DNA of 64,000 nt from RH-AL1 sp965277735 (GTDB lineage Bacteria > Pseudomonadota > Alphaproteobacteria > Rhizobiales > Beijerinckiaceae), in contig CBDIDO010000003.1 in NCBI GenBank assembly GCA_965277735.1, positions 2,914,001 through 2,978,000 of the forward strand, read 5' to 3'. Shown one piece after another: positions 47,101 through 55,400 of this stretch (positions within the stretch are counted from its first letter, which is position 1; each line of letters starts with the position of its first letter). A program made the position numbers and the translations under genes. A model generated the notes under the pieces. The model saw only the letters and a list, made by a program, of their open reading frames with translations. It made no database searches and was not told where the DNA came from.

Positions 47101-48008
47101 GCATGACTGGCGCGACCGGAAGCGGGGCTACCGGTGCCACCGGCGCCCCGGGATCGACCGGCGCAACCGGCACCGCGGGCTCCACCGGCGCGGCGGGAAC
47201 GACCGGTGCGACCGGCGCAGCGGGCACGACCGGCGCGGCCGGGACCGGCACCACAGGTGCCCCAGGAGCGACCGGCGCCCCAGGCGCAACCGGCACCGCG
47301 GGCTCTCCCGGCGCCACTGGTGCGCCCGGGCCCGCGGGAGCCGCCGGCGCGACGGGCGCGACAGGGCCGGCCGAGTGCTTCGCGGCCGGGACGGCGATCG
47401 CCACGCCGGAGGGAGAGCGGCGCGTCGAGAGCCTGCGGGTCGGCGATCGCGTCACCACGCACGACGGGGCGAGCGCCGCCATCGTGTGGGTCGGCCGCCG
47501 CAGCCTGCGCCTCGATCGTCATCCGCGCCCGAACCTGGTCCGCCCGGTGCGGATCGCGCGCGATGCCTTTGGCGAGAATCTGCCGCGGCGCGATCTCGTC
47601 GTCTCGCCCGGCCACGGTCTCTTCGTCGCCGATGCCGGCGGCGAGCGCCTCATCCCGGCCGCCTGCCTGGTCAACGGCACGACGATCACATGGGAGCCCG
47701 GCGACGAGGTCGACTATGTCCACATCGAGCTCGCGCGCCACGACATCCTGCTCGCCGAGGGCCTGCCGGCGGAAAGCTATCTCGATGTCGGCAATCGCGC
47801 CGAGTTCGCGGGCGCCGCGGCAATGGTGCTGCACCCGCTGTTCGCGGCCACGGCGCACGAGGCCGCGCGCGCCCCGTTCGTCATCGCCGGGCCGCTGCTG
47901 GAGTCCGTGCAAGCCAAGCTGGCGCGCCGGGCGGAACGGCTGCAAGCGCCCGGCATCGCGCGCAAGCCGCAACTCGCCGCGATCCTGCGCAGGTTGCGCA
48001 GCCGATGA
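44133..48008 (+). CDS. Collagen-like repeat protein with C-terminal Hint domain
   Basis: 1291 residues in three parts. Residues 1-105 form a beta-rich, Ig-like start (ITIKGTAGAGTVVYFYNNDGSG). From about 108 to 1079 run about 320 Gly-X-Y triplets, mostly G-[A/S/G]-T, with Thr almost always in position Y. Residues 1082-1291 are a Hint_2-type domain starting at Cys1082 (CFAAGTAIATPEGERRVESLRVGD) with ENLPRRDLVVSPGHGLFV (His1161) and LAEGLPAESYLD. No signal peptide is obvious. Collagen-like bacterial proteins form rod-shaped surface filaments, and a Hint domain can self-cleave or attach the chain. Thr-rich triplets, as in BclA, can carry O-glycans. Confidence 0.9.
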   Translation: MPTTNYGEITIKGTAGAGTVVYFYNNDGSGNVLIGSTTVAPGLGSQPYAFTVYLPVGTANLSAVGSGILPLVPVTGTATNQAGMTSSGSPGTTATATFPALAVVGNVGATGATGATGGTGGTGSTGATGSTGGTGSTGATGSTGGSGATGATGSTGGSGSTGATGSTGGTGSTGATGSTGATGSGGTGSTGTTGATGGTGSTGATGSTGGTGTTGATGSTGSTGPTGGTGSTGATGSTGGTGSTGTTGSTGATGTTGTTGSTGSTGSTGATGATGGTGSTGTTGSTGGTGSTGGIGSTGATGSTGGTGSTGATGSTGGTGSSGATGSTGETGATGATGSTGGTGSTGATGATGGTGSTGATGTTGGTGSTGATGSTGGTGSAGATGSTGGTGSTGATGSTGATGSTGSTGSTGAAGGTGSTGAAGATGVTGTAGATGGTGDAGSTGATGAAGATGDPGATGATGTSGATGASGSTGTAGATGTAGATGSTGSTGSTGATGSNGATGDDGTTGATGATGDTGATGAAGSTGATGDAGATGATGSAGATGGTGATGSTGAAGSTGTTGDAGATGATGTAGATGDTGATGAAGSIGATGASGSSGATGATGAAGDTGATGATGSAGATGDTGATGSTGAAGTAGATGATGAAGSTGTAGATGSTGATGTTGSSGATGDAGTTGATGGSGATGATGTAGATGDAGPTGSAGATGTTGATGAEGATGDTGATGAAGSSGTTGDTGATGATGDTGATGAAGSTGATGASGSSGATGATGAAGSTGATGTAGATGATGTAGATGGSGATGATGTAGATGDTGATGSEGASGAAGATGTAGATGATGVAGTTGATGIAGSTGAMGGTGATGSNGATGTAGSTGATGTAGSTGATGTAGATGATGTAGTTGATGTAGSTGATGIAGSTGATGASGSTGTGATGATGAPGTTGATGMAGSNGATGAAGTTGATGTGATGATGAAGTTGTAGSTGATGAAGMTGATGSGATGATGAPGSTGATGTAGSTGAAGTTGATGAAGTTGAAGTGTTGAPGATGAPGATGTAGSPGATGAPGPAGAAGATGATGPAECFAAGTAIATPEGERRVESLRVGDRVTTHDGASAAIVWVGRRSLRLDRHPRPNLVRPVRIARDAFGENLPRRDLVVSPGHGLFVADAGGERLIPAACLVNGTTITWEPGDEVDYVHIELARHDILLAEGLPAESYLDVGNRAEFAGAAAMVLHPLFAATAHEAARAPFVIAGPLLESVQAKLARRAERLQAPGIARKPQLAAILRRLRSR
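44455..47370 (+). repeat. Coding tandem repeat, Gly-X-Thr triplets
   Basis: The DNA is built of 9-bp units such as GGCGCGACG, GGATCGACC and GGCGGCACG, arranged in larger blocks. Such DNA is prone to slippage and unequal recombination, so length may vary between strains. Any assembly through it should be checked. Confidence 0.85.
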
Positions 48009-48311
48009 TCAGTCGTGCCGCGGGTCGGACGGCGTGAGCCCCGGCGCGAACGCGGAGGCGATCGAGGTCTGACCAGCCTCGTCGCCCGCGGCGTCGGCGC
48101 GCCAGCTGAAGACGGCCCACGATCTCGAAGGGGGTGCGGACCGCCCCGCAATCCGAGTTCGAGCGCAGCGCCGCCCGCGTCGCGACGTTGAACGAGGCGC
48201 AGCACCGGCTACAGACGCACCGCCCGCGAGATCGCCGAGCAGGCCGCCGCGATCCGGGACGAGCTGCAGGCATTCTCCGCCGCGCTTGCCGCGTAGCAGC
48301 GCGTCGAAACG
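48009..48311. other. Gap after collagen gene, possible broken small gene
   Basis: Two frames read as one helical peptide if a single base near 48218 is removed: SEFERSAARVATLNEAQHRLQ (48134 onward), then ARETAEQ-like AREIAEQAAAIRDELQAF ending at a TAG at 48296. This may be a decayed small gene or chance. Nothing else is seen. Confidence 0.25.
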
Positions 48312-49517
48312 TCAGGCCGCGATGGTTTGCCGTCGATCGACACGCAGGCCGAGAAGACCCCCGAGGGCGGCGAGGATGATCGCGCTGCCGAAGATGTCGG
48401 CGGTCGCGGCATAGCCGTAGGTCTTGGCAAGGAAGCCGGCGACGATCGCCGGCACGCTGAACGCGAGATAGCTCTGGATGTAGAACGCCGACAACAGCCC
48501 GGCGCGCTCGTCGACCTGCGCGAGCGGCACGATCGACCCGATGCAGCCGAGGAAGCTCGTCCCGAACCCCATGCCGGAGAGCAAGGCGCCGACGATGAGG
48601 AAGGGAACGCTGGCGAGATGCACGCCGGTGACGAGGACGGCGATGCCGATGCTCAACATGAGAACGCCGAAGGTGAGGTTCGCATCCGGCGCCTTGGTCC
48701 GGCGGACCAGGATCGTCAGCGTGCCGGCGAACATCAGCGCGCCGACGACCGCGCCGCCCGTCAGCGGCGCCCGGCTGCCCGTCACGGAGACGACGAGCGC
48801 CGGCACGAGCGAGAGATAGAAGCCGCCGAGCGCCCAGTTGGCGACGTTGATCGGGGTGATCAGGGCCAGGGGCCGGCGGATGCGCGGTGGCACGGCGACA
48901 CGCGGCCACAGCGAGGCCCAGACCCCTGCCCGCGCCCCGCCCGTCTCCGGCACCACGAGCCACAGCATCAGACTCTGCGCAAAAAAGACCAGCAGGAGCA
49001 GCGCGTAGATCAGCTGCAACGGATGGGGCCCAAACTGGACGAGCGTGCTGGACCCCAGCACGCCCGTCGTCATGCCGGCGAACGGGGCGACGGCGTTGAC
49101 CAGCTGGCCTGTGGTCCGATCGACGTCGACGAGCGATGCCCCGAGCGAGGCGGTCGCGATGCCAGTGGCGACGCCCTGCACCATTCGCGCCGCGATGAGC
49201 CACGCCGGCCCGCTCGCCGTGAGAAACAGCGCCATCGCGATCATCTCGAGGCCCAAGGCGGCGAGAATGACGGGCTTGCGGCCGAGATGATCGGACAGCG
49301 AGCCGACGAACAGCAGCGCCGTCAGCAGCGCGACGGCATAGGCCGCGAACACGATCGTGATCAGCACCGGCGAGGAGTCGAACCGTTCCTGGTAGATGCG
49401 ATAGAGCGGCGTCGGCGCCGCCGAGGCGGCGAGGAAGGACGCGAGCGTTACGCCGAAGAAACCGGTCGTCCGCACGACCGAAGGGACGGGCTTGCCGATA
49501 GCGGCTTCAGGGAACAC
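48312..49517 (-). CDS. MFS efflux transporter
   Basis: 401 residues with 12 membrane helices. Motif A (GSLSDHLGRKPVI) lies between helices 2 and 3. It is an export-type MFS family member, divergent from a TetR gene, with a TetR-like palindrome in the shared promoter. It probably extrudes a small toxic compound that is the TetR inducer. Confidence 0.88.
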   Translation of the reverse strand: MFPEAAIGKPVPSVVRTTGFFGVTLASFLAASAAPTPLYRIYQERFDSSPVLITIVFAAYAVALLTALLFVGSLSDHLGRKPVILAALGLEMIAMALFLTASGPAWLIAARMVQGVATGIATASLGASLVDVDRTTGQLVNAVAPFAGMTTGVLGSSTLVQFGPHPLQLIYALLLLVFFAQSLMLWLVVPETGGARAGVWASLWPRVAVPPRIRRPLALITPINVANWALGGFYLSLVPALVVSVTGSRAPLTGGAVVGALMFAGTLTILVRRTKAPDANLTFGVLMLSIGIAVLVTGVHLASVPFLIVGALLSGMGFGTSFLGCIGSIVPLAQVDERAGLLSAFYIQSYLAFSVPAIVAGFLAKTYGYAATADIFGSAIILAALGGLLGLRVDRRQTIAA

Positions 49518-49567
49518 GTGTGATCCTCGGGATCGGGGTGTCGCGTTCAGGTAGGCGCTCCGATCTC

Positions 49568-49590
49568 TTAATGCAAATATTTTGCTTTAA
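49568..49590. promoter_or_regulatory. TetR operator between the MFS and TetR genes
   Basis: TTAATGCAAA (49568-49577) and TTTGCTTTAA (49581-49590) form a 10-bp inverted repeat with one mismatch around TAT. The position in the 93-bp divergent intergenic region indicates control of both genes by the adjacent TetR. Confidence 0.6.
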
Positions 49591-49610
49591 GGGCGATTTG
49601 GGGAGGTGTT

Positions 49611-50183
49611 TTGGTCATTCGGCAAGGGCCTCGCCCCGGCGGCCGCAGCGCCCGGGTGCAGGCCTCGGTCCACACGGCGGCGCGCGAGCTCCTCGCCACG
49701 ACGGATCGCGCCAGCGTGACCGTGGCGGCGATCGCGGAACGCGCCGGCGTCACGCCGTCGACGATCTACCGGCGCTGGGGTGGCCTGCCCGACCTGCTGG
49801 CCGATCTCGCCGCCGAGCACCTGCGCCCGGAGACCGAGCCGGTGGATAGCGGGGACGCGCACGCCGACCTGCGGGCCTGGGCAGAGCAATATGCCGAGGA
49901 AATGTCCTCCGTGCCGGGCCGGGCGATGGTCCGCGACGTGCTCTACGCGCCGGACCGCGCCTCGGCCCTCCAATGCTGCGACTACAGCACCCAGCAGATC
50001 GCCATCCTCGCCGAACGGGCGCGGGCGCGCGGACAGGCGTTCCCCACCGTCGACGCGGTGCTCGACGGCGTCATCGCGCCCGTCCTCTATGCGATCCTGT
50101 TTCGGCAGCCGCCCGACGCGACACGCGTCGGCGAGCTGGTCGACGGTGTTTTTCGCGAACCAGCGCCCGCGGGCCGCACATGA
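49611..50183 (+). CDS. TetR-family regulator of the adjacent MFS pump
   Basis: 190 residues. The N-terminal helix-turn-helix is VTVAAIAERAGVTPSTIYRRWGGLPDLLADL. It has the C-terminal ligand-binding domain typical of TetR. The TTG start follows GGGAGG. Divergent from the MFS exporter it likely represses. Confidence 0.87.
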   Translation: MVIRQGPRPGGRSARVQASVHTAARELLATTDRASVTVAAIAERAGVTPSTIYRRWGGLPDLLADLAAEHLRPETEPVDSGDAHADLRAWAEQYAEEMSSVPGRAMVRDVLYAPDRASALQCCDYSTQQIAILAERARARGQAFPTVDAVLDGVIAPVLYAILFRQPPDATRVGELVDGVFREPAPAGRT

Positions 50184-50464
50184 GGACGTTGCTGGCTCTG
50201 ACCTGTTGTCTGGCGGCGACCAGCAGCTCCGTGAGAGCGGCGCCGCAAGATGCCGAGCCGCCCTGCGCGCAGGTCGAGAGCATCGGCGTCGCGACGATGA
50301 GTGCCGACGCGATCGTGACCCTGCAGATCCGGTCGCTGCCACCGCGCCCGATCGCGGAAGGCCTGCTCGTCTACAAGCCCGGAAGCAAGGACTACCGGAT
50401 GGTCCTCGGCCATTTGGGCGGCATCAAACCAGGTCAGTCCAAGCCGGTCCGGCCCTGGTGCTAG
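50180..50464 (+). CDS. Small secreted hypothetical protein
   Basis: 94 residues with a signal peptide (MRTLLALTCCLAATSSSVRA). The ATG overlaps the TetR stop (ATGA), implying translational coupling and a possible sensing or accessory role for the TetR/MFS system. The mature part has two Cys residues (PPCAQ, RPWC). No family recognised. Confidence 0.5.
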   Translation: MRTLLALTCCLAATSSSVRAAPQDAEPPCAQVESIGVATMSADAIVTLQIRSLPPRPIAEGLLVYKPGSKDYRMVLGHLGGIKPGQSKPVRPWC

Positions 50465-50544
50465 ATGACCGTTGGGCATGCGGCTGATCGCTTGCCGCTG
50501 GCGACGAACACGCGGTAGCCTGACGCGGCAGATGGAGATGGCGG

Positions 50545-50835
50545 ATGATGGCAGACGCTCCTGATCCCATTCCCAAGCCGGGCGAGCGCTGGCGGTTCGT
50601 GCTTCCCGATGCCGGCGAGCCCGACGAGGAGGTCCTCATCGTCGACGACGGCTTCGGCTACACGGGCTTCGTGTCGACCAGCCGGGGTCCCGTCATCGTC
50701 TATCCCGGCGGCAAGCCGGCTTGCGGGAAGCTCGAGCCGCTCGTCCGGGCACCTCGACCCGAGCCGCCGCGCGCCAAGCAGCACGACGAGATCACGCTCG
50801 ACGAATGGCGGGCCAAGATCCGCAATATGCGGTGA
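50545..50835 (+). CDS. Small cytosolic hypothetical protein
   Basis: 96 residues, no signal or membrane segment. Composition is proline-rich and acidic (PKPGERWRFVLPDAGEPDEEVLIVDDGFGYTGFV). A GGAG-like ribosome binding site precedes the double ATG. No family recognised; function unknown. Confidence 0.5.
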   Translation: MMADAPDPIPKPGERWRFVLPDAGEPDEEVLIVDDGFGYTGFVSTSRGPVIVYPGGKPACGKLEPLVRAPRPEPPRAKQHDEITLDEWRAKIRNMR

Positions 50836-50997
50836 CATCAAACGGGCGCCAGCCGCACCCGAGGCGGTCACCTTCGCGCAGAAAGCCGCCGTGCGGGCGA
50901 CGACGACGTCCATCGCCGTTCAAGCAAACGTTGCCTTGACGGAAAGCGCCGTGGTAGGCGCGAACGCTACCCACGTGTGACGTTGCGACGGCTCGAG

Positions 50998-51474
50998 ATG
51001 AACATCTTACTCGTCGATGACCATCCTGTCCTTCGGGATGGCTTGTCCACGCTGCTTCTGCATGCCCTTCCCGAGACGCGGATAAGCCAGGCGGACTCCG
51101 TCGCCGCCGCGGTTGCCTTCATCGAGACGCAGCGCGACCTCGAGCTGGTGATCCTCGATTATCTGATGCCGGTCGTCGGCGGCCGCGCCGCGATCACCGA
51201 GGTCGGCCGCCCGCGGCCCGATCTGCCGATCATCGTCTATTCGTCGTCGGAGAATTCCGAGGATGCGCGGCAAGCCCTGGCGGCGGGCGCCGTGAGCAGC
51301 ACGCTCGGGGTGGCCGATTTCGGGACGTAGCTGAGGGCGATCCGCATGGTCCTGGCGGGCGAGGTGTATGTGCCGCCGCTCGTGACTGCTCGTTTTCCGA
51401 CAGCATCGCAACAATCCCGTGCGTCGGACACTATCGTTTTTCTTCGTGAACGCCAGCGAAGACCAAGGTCCTGA
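50998..51474 (+). pseudogene. Response-regulator receiver gene disrupted by a 44-bp inversion
   Basis: The ATG at 50998 opens a receiver domain with D7, D8, phospho-acceptor D54 (LVILDYLMP) and S82 (YSSSEN). The frame stops at 51330 after 110 residues and lacks the conserved Lys. On the opposite strand the segment 51292-51335 encodes LSYVPKSATPSVLLT, the missing end of the receiver. Flipping it restores a 158-residue frame with K104 that continues ...AIRMVLAGEVYVPPLV to a stop at 51472-51474. The inverted segment is bounded by CGCC and GGCG. No LuxR-type output domain is recognisable after it. Confidence 0.8.
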
Positions 51475-51544
51475 GACCTTGTTCTCAAGCCTTCACGGGC
51501 GATTGAATATATGCGGGCGCCAGAATTGCGGAAGATTGCCGCCG

Positions 51545-52174
51545 TTATTTGGTTTCTTGCGCTCGCCGCGATGCGCGATCTTGACCGGTGTCCGCGTACC
51601 CCGCGAGGCGCAGGGCGTCGCTTCTGCCTCTCTCCAGGATCGCAGCCGACAGCGTCCTGTCGACCGTCAGACGCGCGACCTGCAGCGTTCCGAGAAGATG
51701 CGACATGACGGCGATCGCCCGCGGGATCCGATCGTCGTTTTGGACCGAGGACGGCAGCGCCGACGCGATATGGTCGATCGTGGCCGCGCTCTCGTCCTGG
51801 AAGGCCCCGCGAGAGGCTGCGGGCCGACGCGTCAGCTCGGGCGACAGGGCGGCCATGACGCAGCCCGTCTCGGGATGGTCGCGATGCTCGGCCGACAGAT
51901 AATCCGCGATGAAAGCCGGCAGATCGTAGGCGGCATCGGTGCTCAGGCGGCTCGCTTCGGCCGGCACTTCGGACATCGCGTGGAGGATCGCCTCCTTGAT
52001 GAGCTCCTCCTTCGACGCGAAATGCGCGTAGAAGCCGCCGTTGGTCAGGCCCGCACCCGCCATGAGCGAGGCGATGCCGACGCCGTCGACGCCCTCGGCC
52101 CGGAAGCGGCGCGAGGCCAGCTCGACGATGCGGCGGCGCGTCTCGCCCTTCCGGCCCTTCTCATATCTCGCCAC
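51545..52174 (-). CDS. TetR-family regulator in the RND operon
   Basis: About 209 residues from the GTG at 52174. The helix-turn-helix is VGIASLMAGAGLTNGGFYAHFASKEELIKEAI, the YxHF variant common in AcrR-like repressors. It overlaps the preceding small gene by 14 bases and is the last gene of the efflux operon, which it probably represses through the inverted repeat at 56825-56842. Confidence 0.87.
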   Translation of the reverse strand: MARYEKGRKGETRRRIVELASRRFRAEGVDGVGIASLMAGAGLTNGGFYAHFASKEELIKEAILHAMSEVPAEASRLSTDAAYDLPAFIADYLSAEHRDHPETGCVMAALSPELTRRPAASRGAFQDESAATIDHIASALPSSVQNDDRIPRAIAVMSHLLGTLQVARLTVDRTLSAAILERGRSDALRLAGYADTGQDRASRRAQETK

Positions 52175-52466
52175 GGCATCCTCCCGGCGCGGAGTCGCGA
52201 CTCGCGATCGTCGGCATCGGCGCAGCAACTTCATCCACGTCGAGAGCGGCCGACAGCGAATGCGCGAGGGACGCGATCTTCGCGATCGCGCGAGCCCGCG
52301 CAGTGTCGCGATCGTCCCCGGTCTCGACCACGACCTCGCCGGTGAGCCGGCCTTCGTCCGTGATCAAAGCAAAACGAAAGCGTCCGCGATGCCCCCGCTT
52401 GACGACGAGATGGGGCCGCCGCTTGGCCCCCACATCGTCGCCGACGTGTTGCGCCGCCGGGGTCAT
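52161..52466 (-). CDS. Small hypothetical protein coupled to the RND pump
   Basis: 101 residues. The ATG at 52466 overlaps the pump stop (ATGA), and its end overlaps the TetR start. It is basic at the N terminus (RRPHLVVKRGHRGRFRFALITDEGRL). No family recognised. The strict coupling suggests a functional link with the pump or its regulator. Confidence 0.5.
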   Translation of the reverse strand: MTPAAQHVGDDVGAKRRPHLVVKRGHRGRFRFALITDEGRLTGEVVVETGDDRDTARARAIAKIASLAHSLSAALDVDEVAAPMPTIASRDSAPGGCRGEI

Positions 52467-55400
52467 GCCGCCGGCCCCTGCATGGCGCCGGCGGGCGCGA
52501 CCCCATGGTCGGTGCGTGGCGCGCGGCTCGGCTCGCGTTTGACGCGGAACCATAGGGCGTAGAGCGCCGGCAGGAACAGCAGCGTCAGCGGCGTGCCGGC
52601 GCCGACGCCGGCGATCAGCACGTAGGCGAGCGCCGACCAGAACACCGAATGGGTCAGCGGGATGAACGCCAGCATCGCGGCGACGGCGGTCAGGATCACC
52701 GGCCGGGCACGACGCACGGTCGATTCGATGATCGCGTCGTAGTCGCTCAGACCGTCGGCCCTGTCGTGATGGATCTGGTCGACCAGGATCAGCGTGTTGC
52801 GCATCAGGATGCCCGACAGGCCGATCAGCCCGAGGATCGCGTTGAAGCCGAACGGCTGGTGTAAGATCAGCAGCGCCGGCACCGCGCCGACCAGGCCGAG
52901 CGGCGCCGTGGCGAACACCATGAACATGGTCGCAAACGAGCGCACCTGCGCCATCAGGATCGTAAGCGTGGCGATGAGCATCGCGGGGAAGATCGCGGCC
53001 AAGGCGATGTTGGCCTTGGCGGCTTCTTCGACATCGCCGCCCGTGTCGATGCTGTAGCCGGCCGGCAAGCTGGCCTTCAGGCCGTCCAGCGTCGGCAGGA
53101 TGCGCGCGGTAACGTCCGGCGGCTGAATGCCATCGCGCACGTTGCCTTCGACGGTGATGTAGGTCTGCCGGTCGTAGCGCTTGAGCACGGGCTGCTCCAT
53201 CCGCGTCTCGAGATGGGCGACCTGCGACACCGGCACCGCGGCGCCGCTCTTCGTCGTGAGCGTCAGATCGTCGATGTTCTGGATCTGGCGGCGGTCGATG
53301 CCGGGGCTGCGCACGAGCACGTCGACGCTGCGCAGGTTCTCGCGCACCTGCGTGGCGCTGGTGCCCTGCAGCAGCACCTGCAGCTGCTGGCCCGCGTCCA
53401 TCGGCGTGAGGCCGATGAGGCGCAGCCGCTCCTGGTCGAGCACGAGATGCAGCGTCGGCACCTTGTCGCCGAAGTCGAGATGCACGTCCGACATGTCGGG
53501 ATCTTCGGCGATGATGGCGCGCGCCTGCTCGGCGAATCCACGGACGTGATCGAGGTTCGGCCCCAGCACGCGGAAGGCGACGTGGTAGCGGACCGGCGGC
53601 CCGAACACGATCTGGATGACGCGCACGCGCGCCGCCGGGAATGCACCCTCGTCGACCAAAGCGCGGAGCTTGTCCTTCAGGCTGTCGCGCGCCTCGGCGC
53701 TGTCGGTCTGCACGACCATCTTGGCGAAGGCGGGGTCCGGCAGCAGCGGATCGAGCGACAGGTTGAACCGCGGCTCGCCCTGCCCGACGTAGCTCGTCAC
53801 AACCTTCACCTCGGGCTCCTTGCGCACCGCGGCCTCGATCTGCGCGACCTGCCGTTCGGTCACCGCAATGGCGGTGCCGTCAGGCATGTTGACCTCGATC
53901 ATCACCTCGTGGCGATCGGAATTGGGGAAGAACTGCTTGGTGACCGAACCCATGCCGACGACGGCGAGCGCGAAGACGCCGACGACGAGCCCGGCGACGA
54001 TCCATTTGTGATCGACGCAGCTGCGCACGACGCTGCGCAGGCGCTGGTACATCCTTGTGCCGTAGATCGCCTCGTGGCCACCTTCGGTCTTCTTGATGTC
54101 GGGCAGCAGTTTGACGCCGAGATAGGGGATGAAGAAGACGGCGACGAACCACGACGTGATGAGTGAGAAGCCGACGACCCAAAAAGTGTTGCCGGCATAT
54201 TCGCCGGCCGTGGAGGCGGCGAAGCCGACGGGCATGAAGCCGGCGATGGTGACGAGCGTGCCGGTCAGCATCGGCGCCGCGGTCGAATGCCAGGCGAAGG
54301 TGGCGGCGGCGATCCTGTCGAGCCCCTCCTCCATCTTCACGACCATCATCTCGATCGCGATGATCGCGTCGTCGACGAGCAGGCCGAGCGAGATGATCAG
54401 CGCGCCCAGCGTGATGCGATCGAAATCGCGGCCGGTCAGCATCATGATGACGAACACGGCGCAGAGGGTGAGCGGGATCGCCGAGGCGACGACGATGCCG
54501 ACCCGCCAGCCGAGCGACAGCAGGCTGACCACGATGACGACGGTCAAGGCGGTGAAGAACTTCGTCATGAACTCGCGGATGGCGTCCGAGATGACGTTGG
54601 CCTGATCGACGATCTTGGAGAGCGAGATGCCGAGCGGCAGATCCGCCTGCAGCTTGGCGTCCTCTACCTCCAGCGACTTGCCGAGGTTGAGACCGTTGAA
54701 GCCCGGCTTCATCACGACGCCCAGGACGAGCGACCGCACGCCCTGGTTCCGGATCACAAAGGCCGGTGGATCGGCGTAGCCGCGATGCACCTCGGCGATG
54801 TCGCCGATCTTCAGCGTGCGGCCGTTCGCGGTGATCGGGATGTTGTTGATCACGTCGACACTGTCGATCGATCCGTCAAGCCTGAGGTAGACGCGCGGCC
54901 CGGCGGTATCGACGAAGCCGGCCGGCGTGACGTCGTTCTGGCTCGCCAGCGCATCGAAGAGGTTGCGCGCGGTGATGCCGAGCGTCGCCAGCTTCTTGTA
55001 GGAAATCTCGACGAAGATCTGCTGCGGCTGCTCGCCGAGGATGTTGACCTTGAGCACGCCGGCCGTGCGCAGGAGCCGCTCGCGGATATCCTCCGCCTGC
55101 AGGACGAGCTGGCGATGCGGCAGGTCCGGCGCGGCCAAAGCGTAGAGCGCGAAATAGATGTCGGAATATTCGTCGTTGAAGATCGGCCCGATGACGCCAT
55201 GCGGCAGGTTGACGGCCTCGTCCGAGAGCTTCTTGCGCGTCTGGTAGAACTCTTCCTGCAGGGCGGCCGCGCGGACGTTGTCCTTGAAATGGACCTTCAT
55301 CGTCTCCTGGCCGGGACGCGATTCCGTCTCGACCCGATCGTAGAAGGTCAGCTCCTGCAGCCGCTTCTCGAGCCGGTCGCCGGCCTGGCGCTGGATCTCG

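Noticed and set aside
44455..47370. CRISPR or non-coding satellite repeat
   Set aside because: The repeats preserve the reading frame as Gly-X-Y triplets within one gene ending in a Hint domain.
44288..47482. Very long minus-strand frame (over 1000 residues, rich in Val, Ala and Pro)
   Set aside because: It is the reverse reading of the Gly-X-Thr codons of the collagen gene; the repetitive GC-rich codons leave no stops. No start signal or domain.
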